Shown: in pieces, positions 21,676 through 33,406 of the stretch | How positions within the stretch are numbered: the first letter of the stretch is position 1 | Layout: each line of letters begins with the position of its first letter | DNA from: Histoplasma ohiense | Taxonomy: Eukaryota; Ascomycota; Eurotiomycetes; Onygenales; Ajellomycetaceae | Length of the DNA stretch: 64,000 bases | Assembly: GCA_017607445.1 (NCBI GenBank) | Contig: JAEVHH010000004.1 | Location: 1,364,001 to 1,428,000, forward strand | Direction: 5' to 3' | Translations under genes and position numbers: made by a program | Notes under the pieces: model-generated | Databases searched by the model: none | What the model saw: only the letters and a program-made list of their open reading frames with translations | Told to the model about the DNA's origin: nothing

Positions 21676-22580
21676 TCCGTCTCCGTCCAACACCATATGA
21701 TCCAAGGCGAAAAACTCAATGAAAAAGTTGCAATTATGCTATTCAAGCATTAGTCGCGGATTGTACCACATATTGGATTTGGCGCCATCCAACCTTCAAG
21801 GCCTGTCCATATAAAGTATGAAGCATTGCATGGCCTGTCCACTCTTGCTGTATTTCAAGAACTGCCCCTCCAATAGGTCGCTGCAAACTTATTTTTGGTT
21901 AGATTTTTTGAACCCCATATGGATTGAAGCTTTCATTGTTGTAGGTATAACCTCACCTGATAAATCTTGCACTCTGCAGTGCGCGGAAAGGGAATTTCGT
22001 ATCTTTCCAACTCAGCAACGATTTGAGGTGCTTACTTACAGATATATTGCTAAATTGGAGATGTGAGCAGAAGCATATTACAGTAAAGGATTAACCAGCT
22101 AGCGAATATACAACTGCGTCTTGGTCCCCTAACCAATCTGAACCTTTAACTGTATCATACATATGCCATTTCCAGTCGTCCTCTGTCATATTCTCGAGGG
22201 GGGCATTGGTGTCCCCTTGAACAGCTTCTGTGTGACCTTGTTGGAAACTACTTCTTTCAAGACCAGGACACGGTCAAATATTAGCCAGTGTTACCCGTGC
22301 CTCACGTCAAATAAAATATGTTCGACGGCAAAGGAGAGGCTGCGTAAATGAATACTTTCGATAAATAGTTGGATAACAAGAGCATAGTGACGCACCAACT
22401 TCGATATGCATGGTGTCTCCAAACCGCTTTATGCAAGGCCGACGGCGGCCATGAGACCTGCTCCGCCTGCACCAACAACAAGGGCACTAGGAAGATTGAT
22501 TAATATAGATACCGCAGCCTGAATACTTGTCCAGAAGCCAGCGAGAAGTTCATAATCATATCGATGATCGATAAGCTTCA
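21676..22580 (-). pseudogene. Decayed succinate dehydrogenase flavoprotein subunit (SDHA) copy
   Basis: Blocks of the flavoprotein occur in order on the minus strand but in broken frames. KLIDHRYDY is at about 22552-22578. After an interruption comes the FAD-binding VVGAGGAGLMAAVGLA, then a stop (22429-22480). LENMTEDDWKWHMYDTVKG with SDWLGDQDA is at about 22110-22215. ELERYEIPFPRTAECKIYQ (about 21958-22015) ends at a preserved GTGAGG donor, and RPIGGAVLEIQQ with TGHAMLHTLYGQALK (about 21783-21886) follows a preserved CAG acceptor. FFIEFFALDHMVLDGDGACK is at about 21676-21745. After this the similarity ends, about one third into a normal SDHA. Retained intron borders argue for a DNA-level duplicate and not a retrocopy. 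The functional SDHA must be elsewhere. Confidence 0.85.
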
Positions 22581-22639
22581 TATCAACCAGACCAGAACCC
22601 TTGGCTTGCGAAATGGTTTCCACAGCCGATACCCTCAGG

Positions 22640-25600
22640 GTTGAACAGAAGTGTCCCTTGCCCGACCACAGTGTAGCCGGACCTGCGATAGGCTTCCGTG
22701 TGCAGCCATTTCCTCCTCTAACATGTGGAGAGAATAAATGCGATTCTGTTTGACACGGCTGAAGGAGGCGTCAGGGTGGGATAAATATTCTCCTCAACCA
22801 TGCAGATGGTCGCGAAAGCATTGTTACCGTTCGTTTCACCAACTAAAAGGCTTATATATCTGTGTAAAACGCTAGTCCTCCCCTTGTTAACGGGTTTCTA
22901 GTTTCAATTGGATTCCAACGAAAACGGTTTGTTTGCTTTTCAAGGCTGTCTATTCCACATCGGGCAATCGTCGGTCTACCTCTTTAATCCCAGAAAGATA
23001 TGTCCTGATTCGACGTTAAATTAGCAGGTACCTTGCACCAGCCTTTCGGTTTGGGATAAATAACCCACAGGGAGCTATGTGGTAACGAACATGCCTCCGC
23101 CTTCATTTCCAAGGTTGGTTTCGAAATCTGCACATGAAATGTTCACCGCATAATGCTGCCCGAAATCTAGATGGAAAGAAACCCGGAAAGGCAAAGGAGA
23201 GAGATATAAAGCGAATGAAATGATCTACTGTGCGACAGTTGAAAATTAAAAGCCAACGGTCGCCTCTTTCAGCAAGAGCATGAAGAAGCGTTGCATTTCC
23301 AATCAAGGGTTGGTTTGCCGCGGGCGTAGACCGAGCCCTAAACCGTTTCTTCACGGGGTCGGCGATTTCAGCACACACTAGATTATTCCCTATCGGGTTT
23401 CTTGTGTGATCCTCGTCAACTGTTGGATTGTTTCTTGGTTCCGTACGGGCTCAGCAACACTCTACTTTGAACTTTGGCGGTCAGCCTTTGAGTCGGTGGT
23501 TGTAAGGATCAGGCCGAACCCGCGTCTATTCTGCAAAAAATGCTTGCTAAGCCGTTGCCGGAAGTAGCTGGCTGTTTCATGAAGAACAAGAATCACTGGG
23601 GAATCAGGGAGCAGAGGATGATTGGAAATTAAATATCTTTTCCATTCTGGTTCTTTTCTTTGTGCATGCGGTCTTCGAGTGTACTTCAGTTTCCGACTAT
23701 TGCACCAAGTCGCCACCCACAGAAAAACTTTTGGCCCATCCCTACTAATCAGACTTGGCCATTGAGCTTCATTAACGCGAAAGTAGGAAATTCAAGAATG
23801 AAAAAAGGAGGGGATAAGACAAGTTGAGAGGAAACGACGTGCGAAAAGCGAAAATCGCTTGCATATAAGATATGTCCTGTTCCAGCCCTTGAACCTGCTC
23901 ATTTTCCTCAAGCACTGCAGATTCTTGAAGACAGCGATGATCATGATGTGCGTTTGTTCGTTTCGCTCCTGGTCTCACAGGAGGATGCAGCTGTCTGGCG
24001 AACAGACTCCTGCACATATCCTTCTCATGCAACAAAAAAGGGTAGAAACAGCGTCTGACTGGCAGCCATGTTAATTTGGTTTTGTCACCCTTTCAATCCC
24101 AGAAGACGAAGCGTTTGGGCGGCCCTCCTGCGTCCAGAGTTCAGGCGACCATGAATCAACTACCTTGAGATGTTGCGCAGGCTTAAGCTTCTGATTCCGA
24201 TTTATCATCGGCTAGTGGAATTATGGTGCCTTTACTTCATCCGACCGCCAGAGTGAGACATGGATCATCAGTTGTTTACTAATATTTTTGGGGTGAATCG
24301 AGAGCCCATCCGCCTCAATTACTATCCACTGTCTGATTTCCAGGAAACATACAGACTGTGCTCCGTAAACAATACCTTCATGACAGCCCTGCACCGTGCC
24401 GCTGCGAATTTCCTCGGACGAGGGTCTAAAATGGGGAAAGGAACCAATTGACAAGGGCCCACATTTAGTTAGGCTCCGAAGGCTCAATAACAATTCTGCA
24501 ACCAGCACAATGTGTCTATCGAAAACATGCAGGGAGTTTTCTTAGAAATAAACCACGCACCAGAGTCAGAAGAAGGATATCACACGTCACAGGAAAACAT
24601 CAGAATTGAGAAATGGGAACTCGCTGCCAAGTTTTGTATGAATTTTTGCAAAACAATGAGTTGTTCCTCCGTCCCCGATCCTGTTGCCACTCGTCGGAGG
24701 AATCTTGCTCGTTTGAGCCGCCTATTGGTGGGTTGCGAACGCTTTTTGTCCAGGTTCCAGTGAGAGCCTTGCCGATTCTGACCACGACATAATGTCGATC
24801 AATGAGGTCAGCACGCTGCCTGGAGCTTGGTTTTTGAAACTGTTCGGCGTACTTGAACGGCGTGGAGAACTGAGAACAGCCTACCAAGTTCTCACGAAGT
24901 GGACTTGGAGTAATCCAATCATGTTTTCCTAAAAATTTTGCTAAGTGACGATGCGAAAAGACCAGGAATGGCAGACGGAGCTGAAAAATAAAGCAATATT
25001 TGATTTAGAGAGGCTTGTAAAGAAAAACTTCTCGTATGGCCCGTCTCATCTTCGTACATGGAACCAGCTCATGTTTACCCGACCAAACTATTCGGCCACC
25101 AGCAGCCACGCTCCCATGCTCCCATCCTTGTTTCCAGGCACTACTGCATGGTGCAGTGCAGATCTTATCCTAATGCCAAACGTTATCTAAATCCTGGAGA
25201 AGATCTGACAAAGCGGGTTTTGTGGCGTCGCCAGGATTCTTATTTGGAGCAAGCTCCCCTTTCTCTTGGCTGAGACGAGGAGCTTGAATATGGACGGGTC
25301 ATCTATTGGGTGCATGTACCCTTTCGCTTCGTGCCTGAGTATCATCATGAAAAATTCTAATCTGTAAAGGCCAGTATTTTCTGAACTTTCCTTTGCAAAG
25401 CCACCAGAAGAATTTGCCAGAAATACGCAGTGTACTCCCCATATCGTCTATGGATGTCATTTATCTGATAGGTTGTACACGTTGCAGCAAACGAGAGCTA
25501 ATTTACAACGAGGCTAGAAGATTGCAGCAAATGTGAAGTGTCTGTCATGCGTGAGGTGCAGAAAAGAGAGATCTCACATCGTATCTGTCAGAACAAACCC

Positions 25601-27440
25601 AGTAATGAAGGCTAAATGTTCCGATGGAGTTAGTCTCTTTTCCTCCTCTCATTTTAGGGGCAACAACGGATGGAGCAGTCCTCCGGAGGTGGATGTGCTC
25701 AATTTGCGTCAACTTCTTTGCTCCTTGATGGAAATTAATACATCTCAAACAACCAGGAAGGAATCCTTCTCGACACCCAGTTGAACTCCAAGGATGATAT
25801 CAAGCACAGCGGGAGCCAGCACATCCTGAATTTATTTTTGGAAGCTTTGACAAACTGAAGAAAGCAGATCGTAATAATATGCGGAAAGATTTCGGGAGTC
25901 CGGAGCATTGACAATTCGTCACCACAAAATAGGGCCACAGGGCTGTAAAAACTAGTACGAAGCCTGAGTCTGGGGAGAATTTTTCACTTGTCGCTTTAAG
26001 TCCCTAGCTCCGCGCTGGCCCTGCCTCCCCAGAATACGGAAGTGAAAAGGGACGAGCTGGAACTAGGAGGAAGGATATAGCTCCGGAAGAGTTTTGAGGC
26101 TCACGAAAGAAGCACGGTTGGTCAAAGCACCGTGCAAGGAGCTATCACATTTTCATAGCCTTAGGGGGCGTTTTTTTAGTGGTTTGGGGGCGTTCTTAGT
26201 GATGTCGATCGTCTTACTATCCCTGAGAAACACAAAACTCAACGGCATCCAACGCCATGGGGTAATATAAGTAAAGATCTGTAATGTTTCAATCGATTCG
26301 AGGCAGTCGTGAAAAGATGTTCGCAGTAGTTACGCTCACCGTTTTTTTGTTGCATCTTTCAGTGGGGTAGTGGCAGATTTTGCTTCCCAATAGACCACAC
26401 CATTACACTTTAGCAGGCGGCATTTGTGGTTGCAAAGCAATTTGAGCCAACTGAGTTCAACGGGAGAAGACAGCACAAAACAGCCGTATTTTTCGTAACT
26501 GAGCTCATAATTACTAATGAACGAAAAGATAGTCAGGGGCATTTACGCCAGTGCGATTGCTCGGCGCGGCACCGAAAGCCGCAACCAGGGATAAATCCGC
26601 GACACACATGCCCAGCACTTCCCATGCTAACACTACTTTTGGTCCGGAGAGAGGTCAGGGTCCCATCAAGCTCTGCCAAGTCCGACTTGCTGATGACTCG
26701 AATATCTCACTGCCCAACGTAGTAGTTTTCCTGGTCTATCAGCATTTACACATCCTGCGACGTGGACAGCCATGTTTGGAATTGCTTGACTTGTGTTCGA
26801 GAGCTCGAAGCTCAATGATAATGTCTCATTCCTCAGTGCATACAGTGGCGTACGCGTGAGGAACATGAACCATGGGATCAGACAGCATGTCAGGATATTC
26901 TCTGCTCGAGCAAGTGTTCTTTTCAATAGTTTCTTGTTCAGAAACCGTGTGTGTTGCTTTTCTTTTTCTGTTGCTTCTCAGATCCGATGGGTCCCAGGAG
27001 CCCAGTCAGAGCACGGGAAGTTCAGCCCCAACTGCTTGTGAACGTCCATCATTTTTGATCCCATTGCTGGGTATCAGGAAAAACAAAACAAAAGAACTGT
27101 ACCGCGAATTTACAGCTGTGTGACAAACTTGTATTTTTTTATTGACTTGTCGTTGTGGGTTCTCTTGCATGATATCCTGCGTGTTGCATGTCCAGCATTT
27201 CCTTTTTGGGCATTTGGAAAAATTTCGGGTAATTGGGTTGTGGCGCACGCAGGCTCTCGACTTCGTGCCGTCCGCTGGGACAAACGTCGTTGAACAAAAC
27301 GGGTTTGGGGAGCGGCTGGCCAAGAAAATTACTTGGAAATCTCCTCCGTATCAGACTTCCAGTTCGGGTTCCCACAGGACCAGGGAAGAGCAGCCAAGGG
27401 GGGAATTTCGATCCTGTTTATGCCTGCGGGAAAAGGGGCC
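22640..27440. other. Long gene-poor stretch
   Basis: About 4.8 kb with no supported gene. Several frames of 80-100 codons look weakly protein-like (minus 23103-23378, minus 23462-23716, plus 24945-25190, minus around 25190-25400), but none shows a recognisable domain and none joins plausibly to a neighbour. Given the decayed genes on either side, further eroded coding sequence is likely. Confidence 0.35.
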
Positions 27441-27450
27441 CCGTGGAATC

Positions 27451-27460
27451 TATAAAAGGG
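27451..27460 (+). promoter_or_regulatory. TATA box of the hydrophobin gene
   Basis: TATAAAAGGG, about 160 bases upstream of the hydrophobin ATG and followed by a pyrimidine-rich stretch (CCCTTTTTCTTTCTCCC) near the expected transcription start. This is typical of a strongly and conditionally expressed fungal gene. Confidence 0.6.
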
Positions 27461-27615
27461 CCCTCCTCCACGCTATCAGACCCTTTTTCTTTCTCCCATC
27501 ATCAGCATCAATCTTCATCCTTCGTTTCGAGTATATCCAAAACTACCACACTCTTTTCAACTCTTTTATATATAATTCTTAATATCGGTTTTAATCCTTC
27601 CGACCCACCGTCAAA

Positions 27616-28140
27616 ATGAAGTTCTCCATCTCCGCTGTTGTCCTGGCTCTTGCCGCCGTTGCCGTTGCCGCTCCCGGTGGTGAATACAGATCCACCAAGG
27701 GTGATGGTGACGTTGAGGTCAACCAGGTCACCAACCAGTGCGGAAAGGCTCAGATCTCTTGCTGCAACAAGCAAATCACCACTGTCAACGGTGGTGACAA
27801 GAACACTGGCCTTCTGGCCGGCGTTTTGGGCACTGTCGTTGGCAAGGGCAGTGATATTGGCATTTTCGACCAATGCTCCAAGCTCAGCGCCAGCGGTAAG
27901 TTCTGCACGTGTCTGCCATCCGGAAGCGAATTTAACTAATTTTGATGAAGCTCTCATCGGTATCACCGACGTCCTCAGCGGCAACCAATGCAAGCAGAAC
28001 GTCGCCTGCTGCCAAGGCAACTCCCAACACGCTGTAAGTGTCATCTTAACGTGGCAGACTTGTCAACAAGTTCTAACGCACATTGACAGGAGGGCTTCAT
28101 TGCTCTTAACCTTCCTTGCATTCCCATTGCCGGCCTCTAA
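27616..28140 (+). CDS. Class I hydrophobin (RodA-like)
   Basis: Three exons (27616-27895, 27951-28033, 28090-28140) give 137 aa. Hydrophobins are secreted, assemble at the conidial or hyphal surface and make it water-repellent. The N-terminus MKFSISAVVLALAAVAVAAP is a signal peptide. The eight-cysteine pattern is complete and spread over the exons: C (NQC), CC (SCC), C (DQC), C (NQC), CC (ACC) and C (LPCIPI). Spacing between the third and fourth cysteines is long, as in class I. Splice sites GTAAGT and GTAAGT are textbook and phases agree. Codon use is strongly biased (GCC, GTC, GGT, AAG), consistent with high expression. The gene stands alone between two long gene-poor stretches. Confidence 0.95.
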
Positions 28141-30062
28141 GCGGTTTCACCTCCCGTCGTCTAATTTAGCTCTTTGACCCTCGACTCATGTTGTTATCTA
28201 AGGCGATGTCTCTTGATCACTGGGAAAAAGACTTCTGTATGGCGATTTGAAACTGAAATTATGAGACATTCCAATATTTTCGAACAAATATATATTCCAT
28301 AGCATGTACAATATTTGTTCAAAAAGGCTTTCTCTTCTTTGTCTCCGTCTCTTGTATATGCGGTTGGTTTGGAGTGCATGGTAATAAGATCTGTATTTGA
28401 TGTGTCAATTGTGATATTGCAAGTATGGGGATAGATATTTTTGGCCCTTGTATTTACAAGGTAGACTTGGATACTTATGGAGTTTCGAAGTTTGCTGATT
28501 TAAATTGTTCTATTCTTCATTCGTGAATACCGCTCGCTTTCCACGCGGTCATAATCATCTGTCCGTATCACAATTTGTATTAACCTTGGTTCGATCACCC
28601 TTCATTCAGAGCAGTACATACCTTGAAAATTTGAAACTTCGAAACCACAACTAATCCCGTTTCCAGCGCGGTTTTGTCCCGGCAGTAAGTCCGCACCTAT
28701 CGCCAATATCACAATGCGCCAAACGTGGATACCTCGTATCAATCCTGACTGCTGAACAAGGGTACATAAAGCCCGACAGGCCCGATGTATAGCTGAAGGG
28801 CTAATGTCGTGGACTATCAGCGGTATGTCACAAGTGTACAGATGCGCAAATTAGGCACAAGTGCTCACAGTATGACATGTACACCACCCGTATGTTACAC
28901 GAGCATTGCATCTGCGGGTGTCTTCCAACCATCCTCGCTGTTCCTCCCGTGAATTGTGGGGTAGTTAGCCCAGGTACATGACGGGAAATTTTGTGTTTGT
29001 TGTTACGGTGAGCAATCCATAGATACCGACTATGATTCGGATCAGTTAGATGTCGGTCGCCTGGTAGATTTGTAACAGGGTTCAAAATCGGCACTACGAA
29101 GAATTCATGAGATTTCCTTGACGAGGAACCTATAATTATCTAAGCGGCGATGAAACAACTGTGACTTGCAACGAACGATAAAAGTGTCAGAATGTTTCAC
29201 TGTGGCCACTTATTAACGGATATAACGAGAATACATACCTCGGAAGATTATCTCCCCTGCCCCAGGACGATGGGTAACGGCTATACTTCAGGATCATCCC
29301 GTTGCCGGGGATTGGTTGGCTGCTGAATAGATAGCAATATGTGGGTTTGAAGGGCACGACAACAGTGCGCGAACACTGGACGTGATTGAGTGAGATGGGG
29401 TGAGGGTGTGGGGAAGCGTTTTAGGCCGCAGAGCAGTTTGATGGAACGAATATGATACACACACTTGGAGGGAGGGGGAAAGTAATGAGAAATTGTACGC
29501 GGCATATGTCCGTTTCAGGAATCTGAACAGCCAGCTGAATTGGCTAGAACAAAGGTAGTTGAAATGCTTGGTGGAGTTGGAAGTGGTCGATTTCTGATGG
29601 CTCTCGTCGCGTACATATATTGCGTGGGAAAAGGGGGTGTGACATAGTGCAATTCCATAACGAATGATGCAATATCCCAAGAGATGATGAAGCCGCAAGT
29701 TGTCTCGCTCTGCGGCGCCCTGGAGTTTTTCCCCCCCCTCGAGCCAAGACGCCACTCCTATTTGATAGAATGAATGAGTTGATATTGTCTTTCCTTTTAA
29801 AACAAAATAAAAAACCTGCGTCGTAACCTTGTCAAGCAAAGAGATGGTTGAGTAAATCAAGGATAAATATGTGTATTCCTAAAAAAGTGTTCTACAAACC
29901 CATAATAAAGACCCGATGATAGAATATCTTATTCCATCTGCTGCTCTATGTGCCCAAAATAAAATCAGTACTGATGCATTAACAAAATCAAAGTCAACAA
30001 ACCCGCCCATAACCAAAACTAGAGTTGAATGAAAAGTTGAAAAGGCAACTATGACTGTGAAA
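28141..30062. other. Gene-poor stretch between hydrophobin and nitronate monooxygenase
   Basis: No recognised gene. The longest frame (minus 29294-29860, 188 codons) has no domain, signal or coherent composition and is judged chance. A plus-strand patch at 28670-28980 reads weakly protein-like in two frames but is unidentified. Confidence 0.4.
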
Positions 30063-31387
30063 TCACAGCTTAGCCGTTGGCGTATAGAGGCTGCTGGTTT
30101 TCGACATTGTTTCAACGGCTTCCTTTTCGATGCGGGTGATCAGCTCCTTGCAGGATGGGATATCGTGGATCAAGCCCATAACTTGACCAGCAGTCCAAAC
30201 CTATATTAAAAATGAAAAAAACATGGGTTAGCGCATTCAATATAAAGTGGCAGTGTGAGGAGTAAGTTTCGAAAACTCTGGATCCTGCTCCTCAGGTTGG
30301 CGGAAACAAGAAGACATGGGAAAGTACATACGCCGAAATGAATATCCCCATTGATGAATACTTCCCGTCCACGCTTGCCGCTGACATATGGTCCGATCTG
30401 TGAGAAGTCATCTGATACAGCCTTCTTCTCAATATTATATGCATCTACAGCAACGCGATTCTTGAAAAGTCGGGTGGTGTTTCTCCATTTCCGCAGGACA
30501 AGTTGGGTATCTTCCTCGCTGGCATCCACAATAGCCTGCTTTACCTTCATGTGAATAGGCGCCTCGATAGTTGCCATGAACCGTGTGCCCATGTTGATAC
30601 CTTCCGCACCCAATGCCAGGGCAGCAGCAAGGCCATGTCCGTCCGCGAATCCTCCTGAGGCAATGAAAGGAGTTTTGAGAGTCTGGCGCGCCCGGCTAAG
30701 AAGGATGAAGTTTGTGATGTCCGTTTCACCAACGTGGCCCGCACACTCAAAGCCGTCGATGGAGAGGAAATCAATACCCAGTTTCACGGCGGATTTGGCA
30801 TGCCTGATCGTGGTGCATTTGTGCAGGATGATGATACCGGCTTTCTTTAGCTGGGCAATGATTGGGCCCGGACTGTTGCCTGCGGTCTCGACGATGCACA
30901 CTCCCTCATCGATGACCACATGGGCGTAGGCGCTATAGTCGGGTGGAACGAGGGCTGGGAGAAGAGTGATATTTACAGCGAAGGGTCTGTTGGTCATTGT
31001 GCGGCATCTGCGGATTTCCTTACGGAGGTCCTCAGGCGTTGGTTGCGTGAGCGCAGTGAGCTGTTGGAGGGAACATGTTAGTGGAAGCTGCGGGGGATTT
31101 TCTATAACTTTTGCTTCCTGAGATAAAACAAATAGAGATGGCTCTCATTTGTTTTGCCTCTGACATTTTCGAACGGGGAATGCACGTACGATTCCCAGAC
31201 CGCCAGCGTTGCTGACCGCCGCGGCAAGCTCAGCGTATCCAACCCATTGCATGCCACCCTGGACGACGGGGACTTGTAGGACATGGTAAGCTTGAATCCG
31301 CTGCTAAACCGCAATCATGGGACGCAACGAAAAGATGGACCTACCCGTGATGCCCAACTTGCGGGTAAGTGCGGTGTTGAATGGCAT
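30063..31387 (-). CDS. Nitronate monooxygenase (2-nitropropane dioxygenase family)
   Basis: Four exons (31345-31387, 31190-31272, 30332-31060, 30063-30200) give 330 aa. The family is FMN-dependent TIM-barrel enzymes that oxidise nitronates such as propionate-3-nitronate, a toxic metabolite, to carbonyl compounds and nitrite. Landmarks are an N-terminal VPVVQGGMQWVGYAELAAAV (FMN-site QGGM), then FAVNITLLPAL, GFECAGHVGE, and the phosphate-binding SGGFADGHGLAAALALGAEG followed by NMGTRF. The last exon carries VWTAGQVMGLIHDIPSCKEL, the typical C-terminal block. Length fits the family (about 330-380 aa). Introns are short with GT-AG borders and consistent phase. It is divergently placed from SDHC, with about 1.2 kb between them. 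Confidence 0.93.
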
Positions 31388-32579
31388 TTTGGAACAGGGC
31401 GGGGTGTGAAAGTGCCGAAACAAGGATCCCCTGTACTCTATCAGGGTGGAAAGCAGAGGAAGGCGATCTAGAAATCACAAACAGGGACGCACGACAAGAA
31501 GATATAAAGACATCGGCCGCTCCACACCCTTTCTGCAAATTCCTTGGATGGTTTGAAAATGTGCACCTGAGCAACTCCAGGAACCGAGAGCCGAGGTCCA
31601 GGCTCTGAAAGTTAAACTTGTCGGGTGACACTCACGTGCTGCATTTTTATGACATCTTGGATGGACGCTACAGAGTATGGGTGATTTCCAAGTGGTTAAT
31701 TAATCATAATGGGGAAGAGGATTTACAGTGTGTATATCAGCGTTGGATTCCTGGCGAGGCTGCAGGGAACTGGCTCGAGAAAGCTAGGTTTGAGAGCAGG
31801 CCTATGCACTGGATTCCCCCACACTTTCTAAGTTACAATATCACAGTGCTCCAGACGTTTGATACCAGTGCCTTCCGAGAGATCGGGCTTGGGCAAGAGG
31901 AGATGGTCGTAGAAACCCCATTCCATCATACATGCACAAGAGGAAAAGACACACAACCACAACCAGCACCCATGAAACCATTTCACGACAGCAAGATGTG
32001 AGATCCTATCCGTCATCTACTTGCCAACATTTCAGTTTTGATTCATGCCGTCTTATAGCTCATCATGTAACCCTGATATGAAACCCTCTTCTCTCATTGA
32101 CAGAAAGAAATGGGCGATTAACGACGGGTCAAAGATTCCAAAAAAAATCTCTTCTTCTGAGGGAGCCCCGTTTCTCCATCCAGCAGTCAACGACAGAAAG
32201 ACGCAACTATAAATGGGATGGTTCGCCTTGGAACATCTGTGTCATGCCGTTCCACCACCTACACTGAGTGTGGTAATGATGGGTAAACAATGTAAGCTGA
32301 GGTCCTTGAGGAAGAAGAGAAGCAAAAGGTGAAGAAGACGCCTGAGGTTGGAATTACCTTTTTAAGGGCAGTGAGCGGACAATCATTGTTCCGAGTGGTA
32401 ATCGGCAGGCTGTGATTTGCTGGGGGCTACATAAGCCGAGGTTTTCCACGGAACTATCCCGAAAATGGAATCTGCATCTCCAACTTCCACTGACGATTCC
32501 CTTGTCAGTTCCAACAATTGATATTGATCATTGATGGTTCGTTGGTATTGATTGCCAGACATTGAACTACTTGACAACC
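31388..32579. other. Divergent intergenic region
   Basis: Lies between nitronate monooxygenase (-) and SDHC (+). A 127-codon plus frame at 31618-32001 has no recognisable domain. It probably consists of promoters and 5' UTRs. Confidence 0.45.
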
Positions 32580-33406
32580 ATGTTGCCCCAGAGGGTTGCC
32601 CAGCAGTCGGTGCGACGGTGTAAGTTACCTGCTAACTAACCCTTGCTTGCGAAACTGCACATTCGATGAATGAGAGATGAATGACGATGGGAAGAAAACA
32701 AGATGATATCAGCTAACATCTCCAAATAGTTGTTGCACACAACCCTTCGCAATTAAGAACCGCAGTTTCGAAGATTGCTCGTCCCGTGGCCATTGCGACT
32801 GGCAACCATATCCAGACCAGGTCAGTTTGGCCCTGGAAGTAGGCTGTCATTTGAGCGGGGAATGGAATCGGTGTTTTATGATAGCTACCAAACGGACGCA
32901 ACCACGGTCCCTGAGAATAGGAAAAGGGAAACAACAAATTAACTAACAATTAACACAACTTCCTCCCTCATAGATACACCGCCTCGGCCGCAAACCAAGA
33001 TCCAACCTCACTCCTCCCCCAACAGCGTCTCAACCGCCCTGTCTCCCCGCATCTCAGCATATACCAACCCCAGATAACCTGGATTCTCTCCTCCACGAAC
33101 CGCATCACAGGTGTCGCTTTGTCTGGCGGCCTGTACATATTCGCGTCCGCATATCTCGTCGCCCCACTTCTGGGGTGGCATCTAGAATCCGCATCGATAG
33201 CAGCGGCATTTGCCGGCTTGCCGCTGGCTGCTAAATTTTGCCTCAAGTTCGCCGCTGCGTTACCGTTCACGTTCCACTCATTCAATGGGTGCAGACATCT
33301 TGTTTGGGATATGGGAAAACAGTTCACTAATAAGCAAGTTATTGTTACCGGGTGGACGGTTGTTGGGTTGACTGTGAGCAGTGCGCTTGCGTTAGCTTTT
33401 CTGTAA
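32580..33406 (+). CDS. SDH3: Succinate dehydrogenase cytochrome b560 subunit (complex II, SDHC/Sdh3)
   Basis: Three exons (32580-32619, 32730-32820, 32974-33406) give 187 aa. The protein is one of the two membrane anchors of mitochondrial complex II, binding heme b and ubiquinone with Sdh4. An Arg-rich presequence (MLPQRVAQQSVRRF...) is followed by the family signature LNRPVSPHLSIYQPQITWIL. STNRITGVALSGG (quinone-site Ser/Arg region) and three membrane helices come next, with HSFNGCRHLVWDMGK carrying the heme-ligand histidine region. Splice donors GTAAGT and GTCAGT and all phases are consistent. A dead copy of the SDHA subunit lies about 10 kb upstream; the two are not adjacent and a functional link is not implied. 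Confidence 0.95.

Noticed and set aside
29294..29860. 188-codon minus frame between hydrophobin and nitronate monooxygenase
   Set aside because: Composition is erratic, no domain, no signal peptide, no splice partners; longest chance frame in a gene-poor region.
31618..32001. 127-codon plus frame upstream of SDHC
   Set aside because: No domain and located in a divergent promoter region; judged chance.
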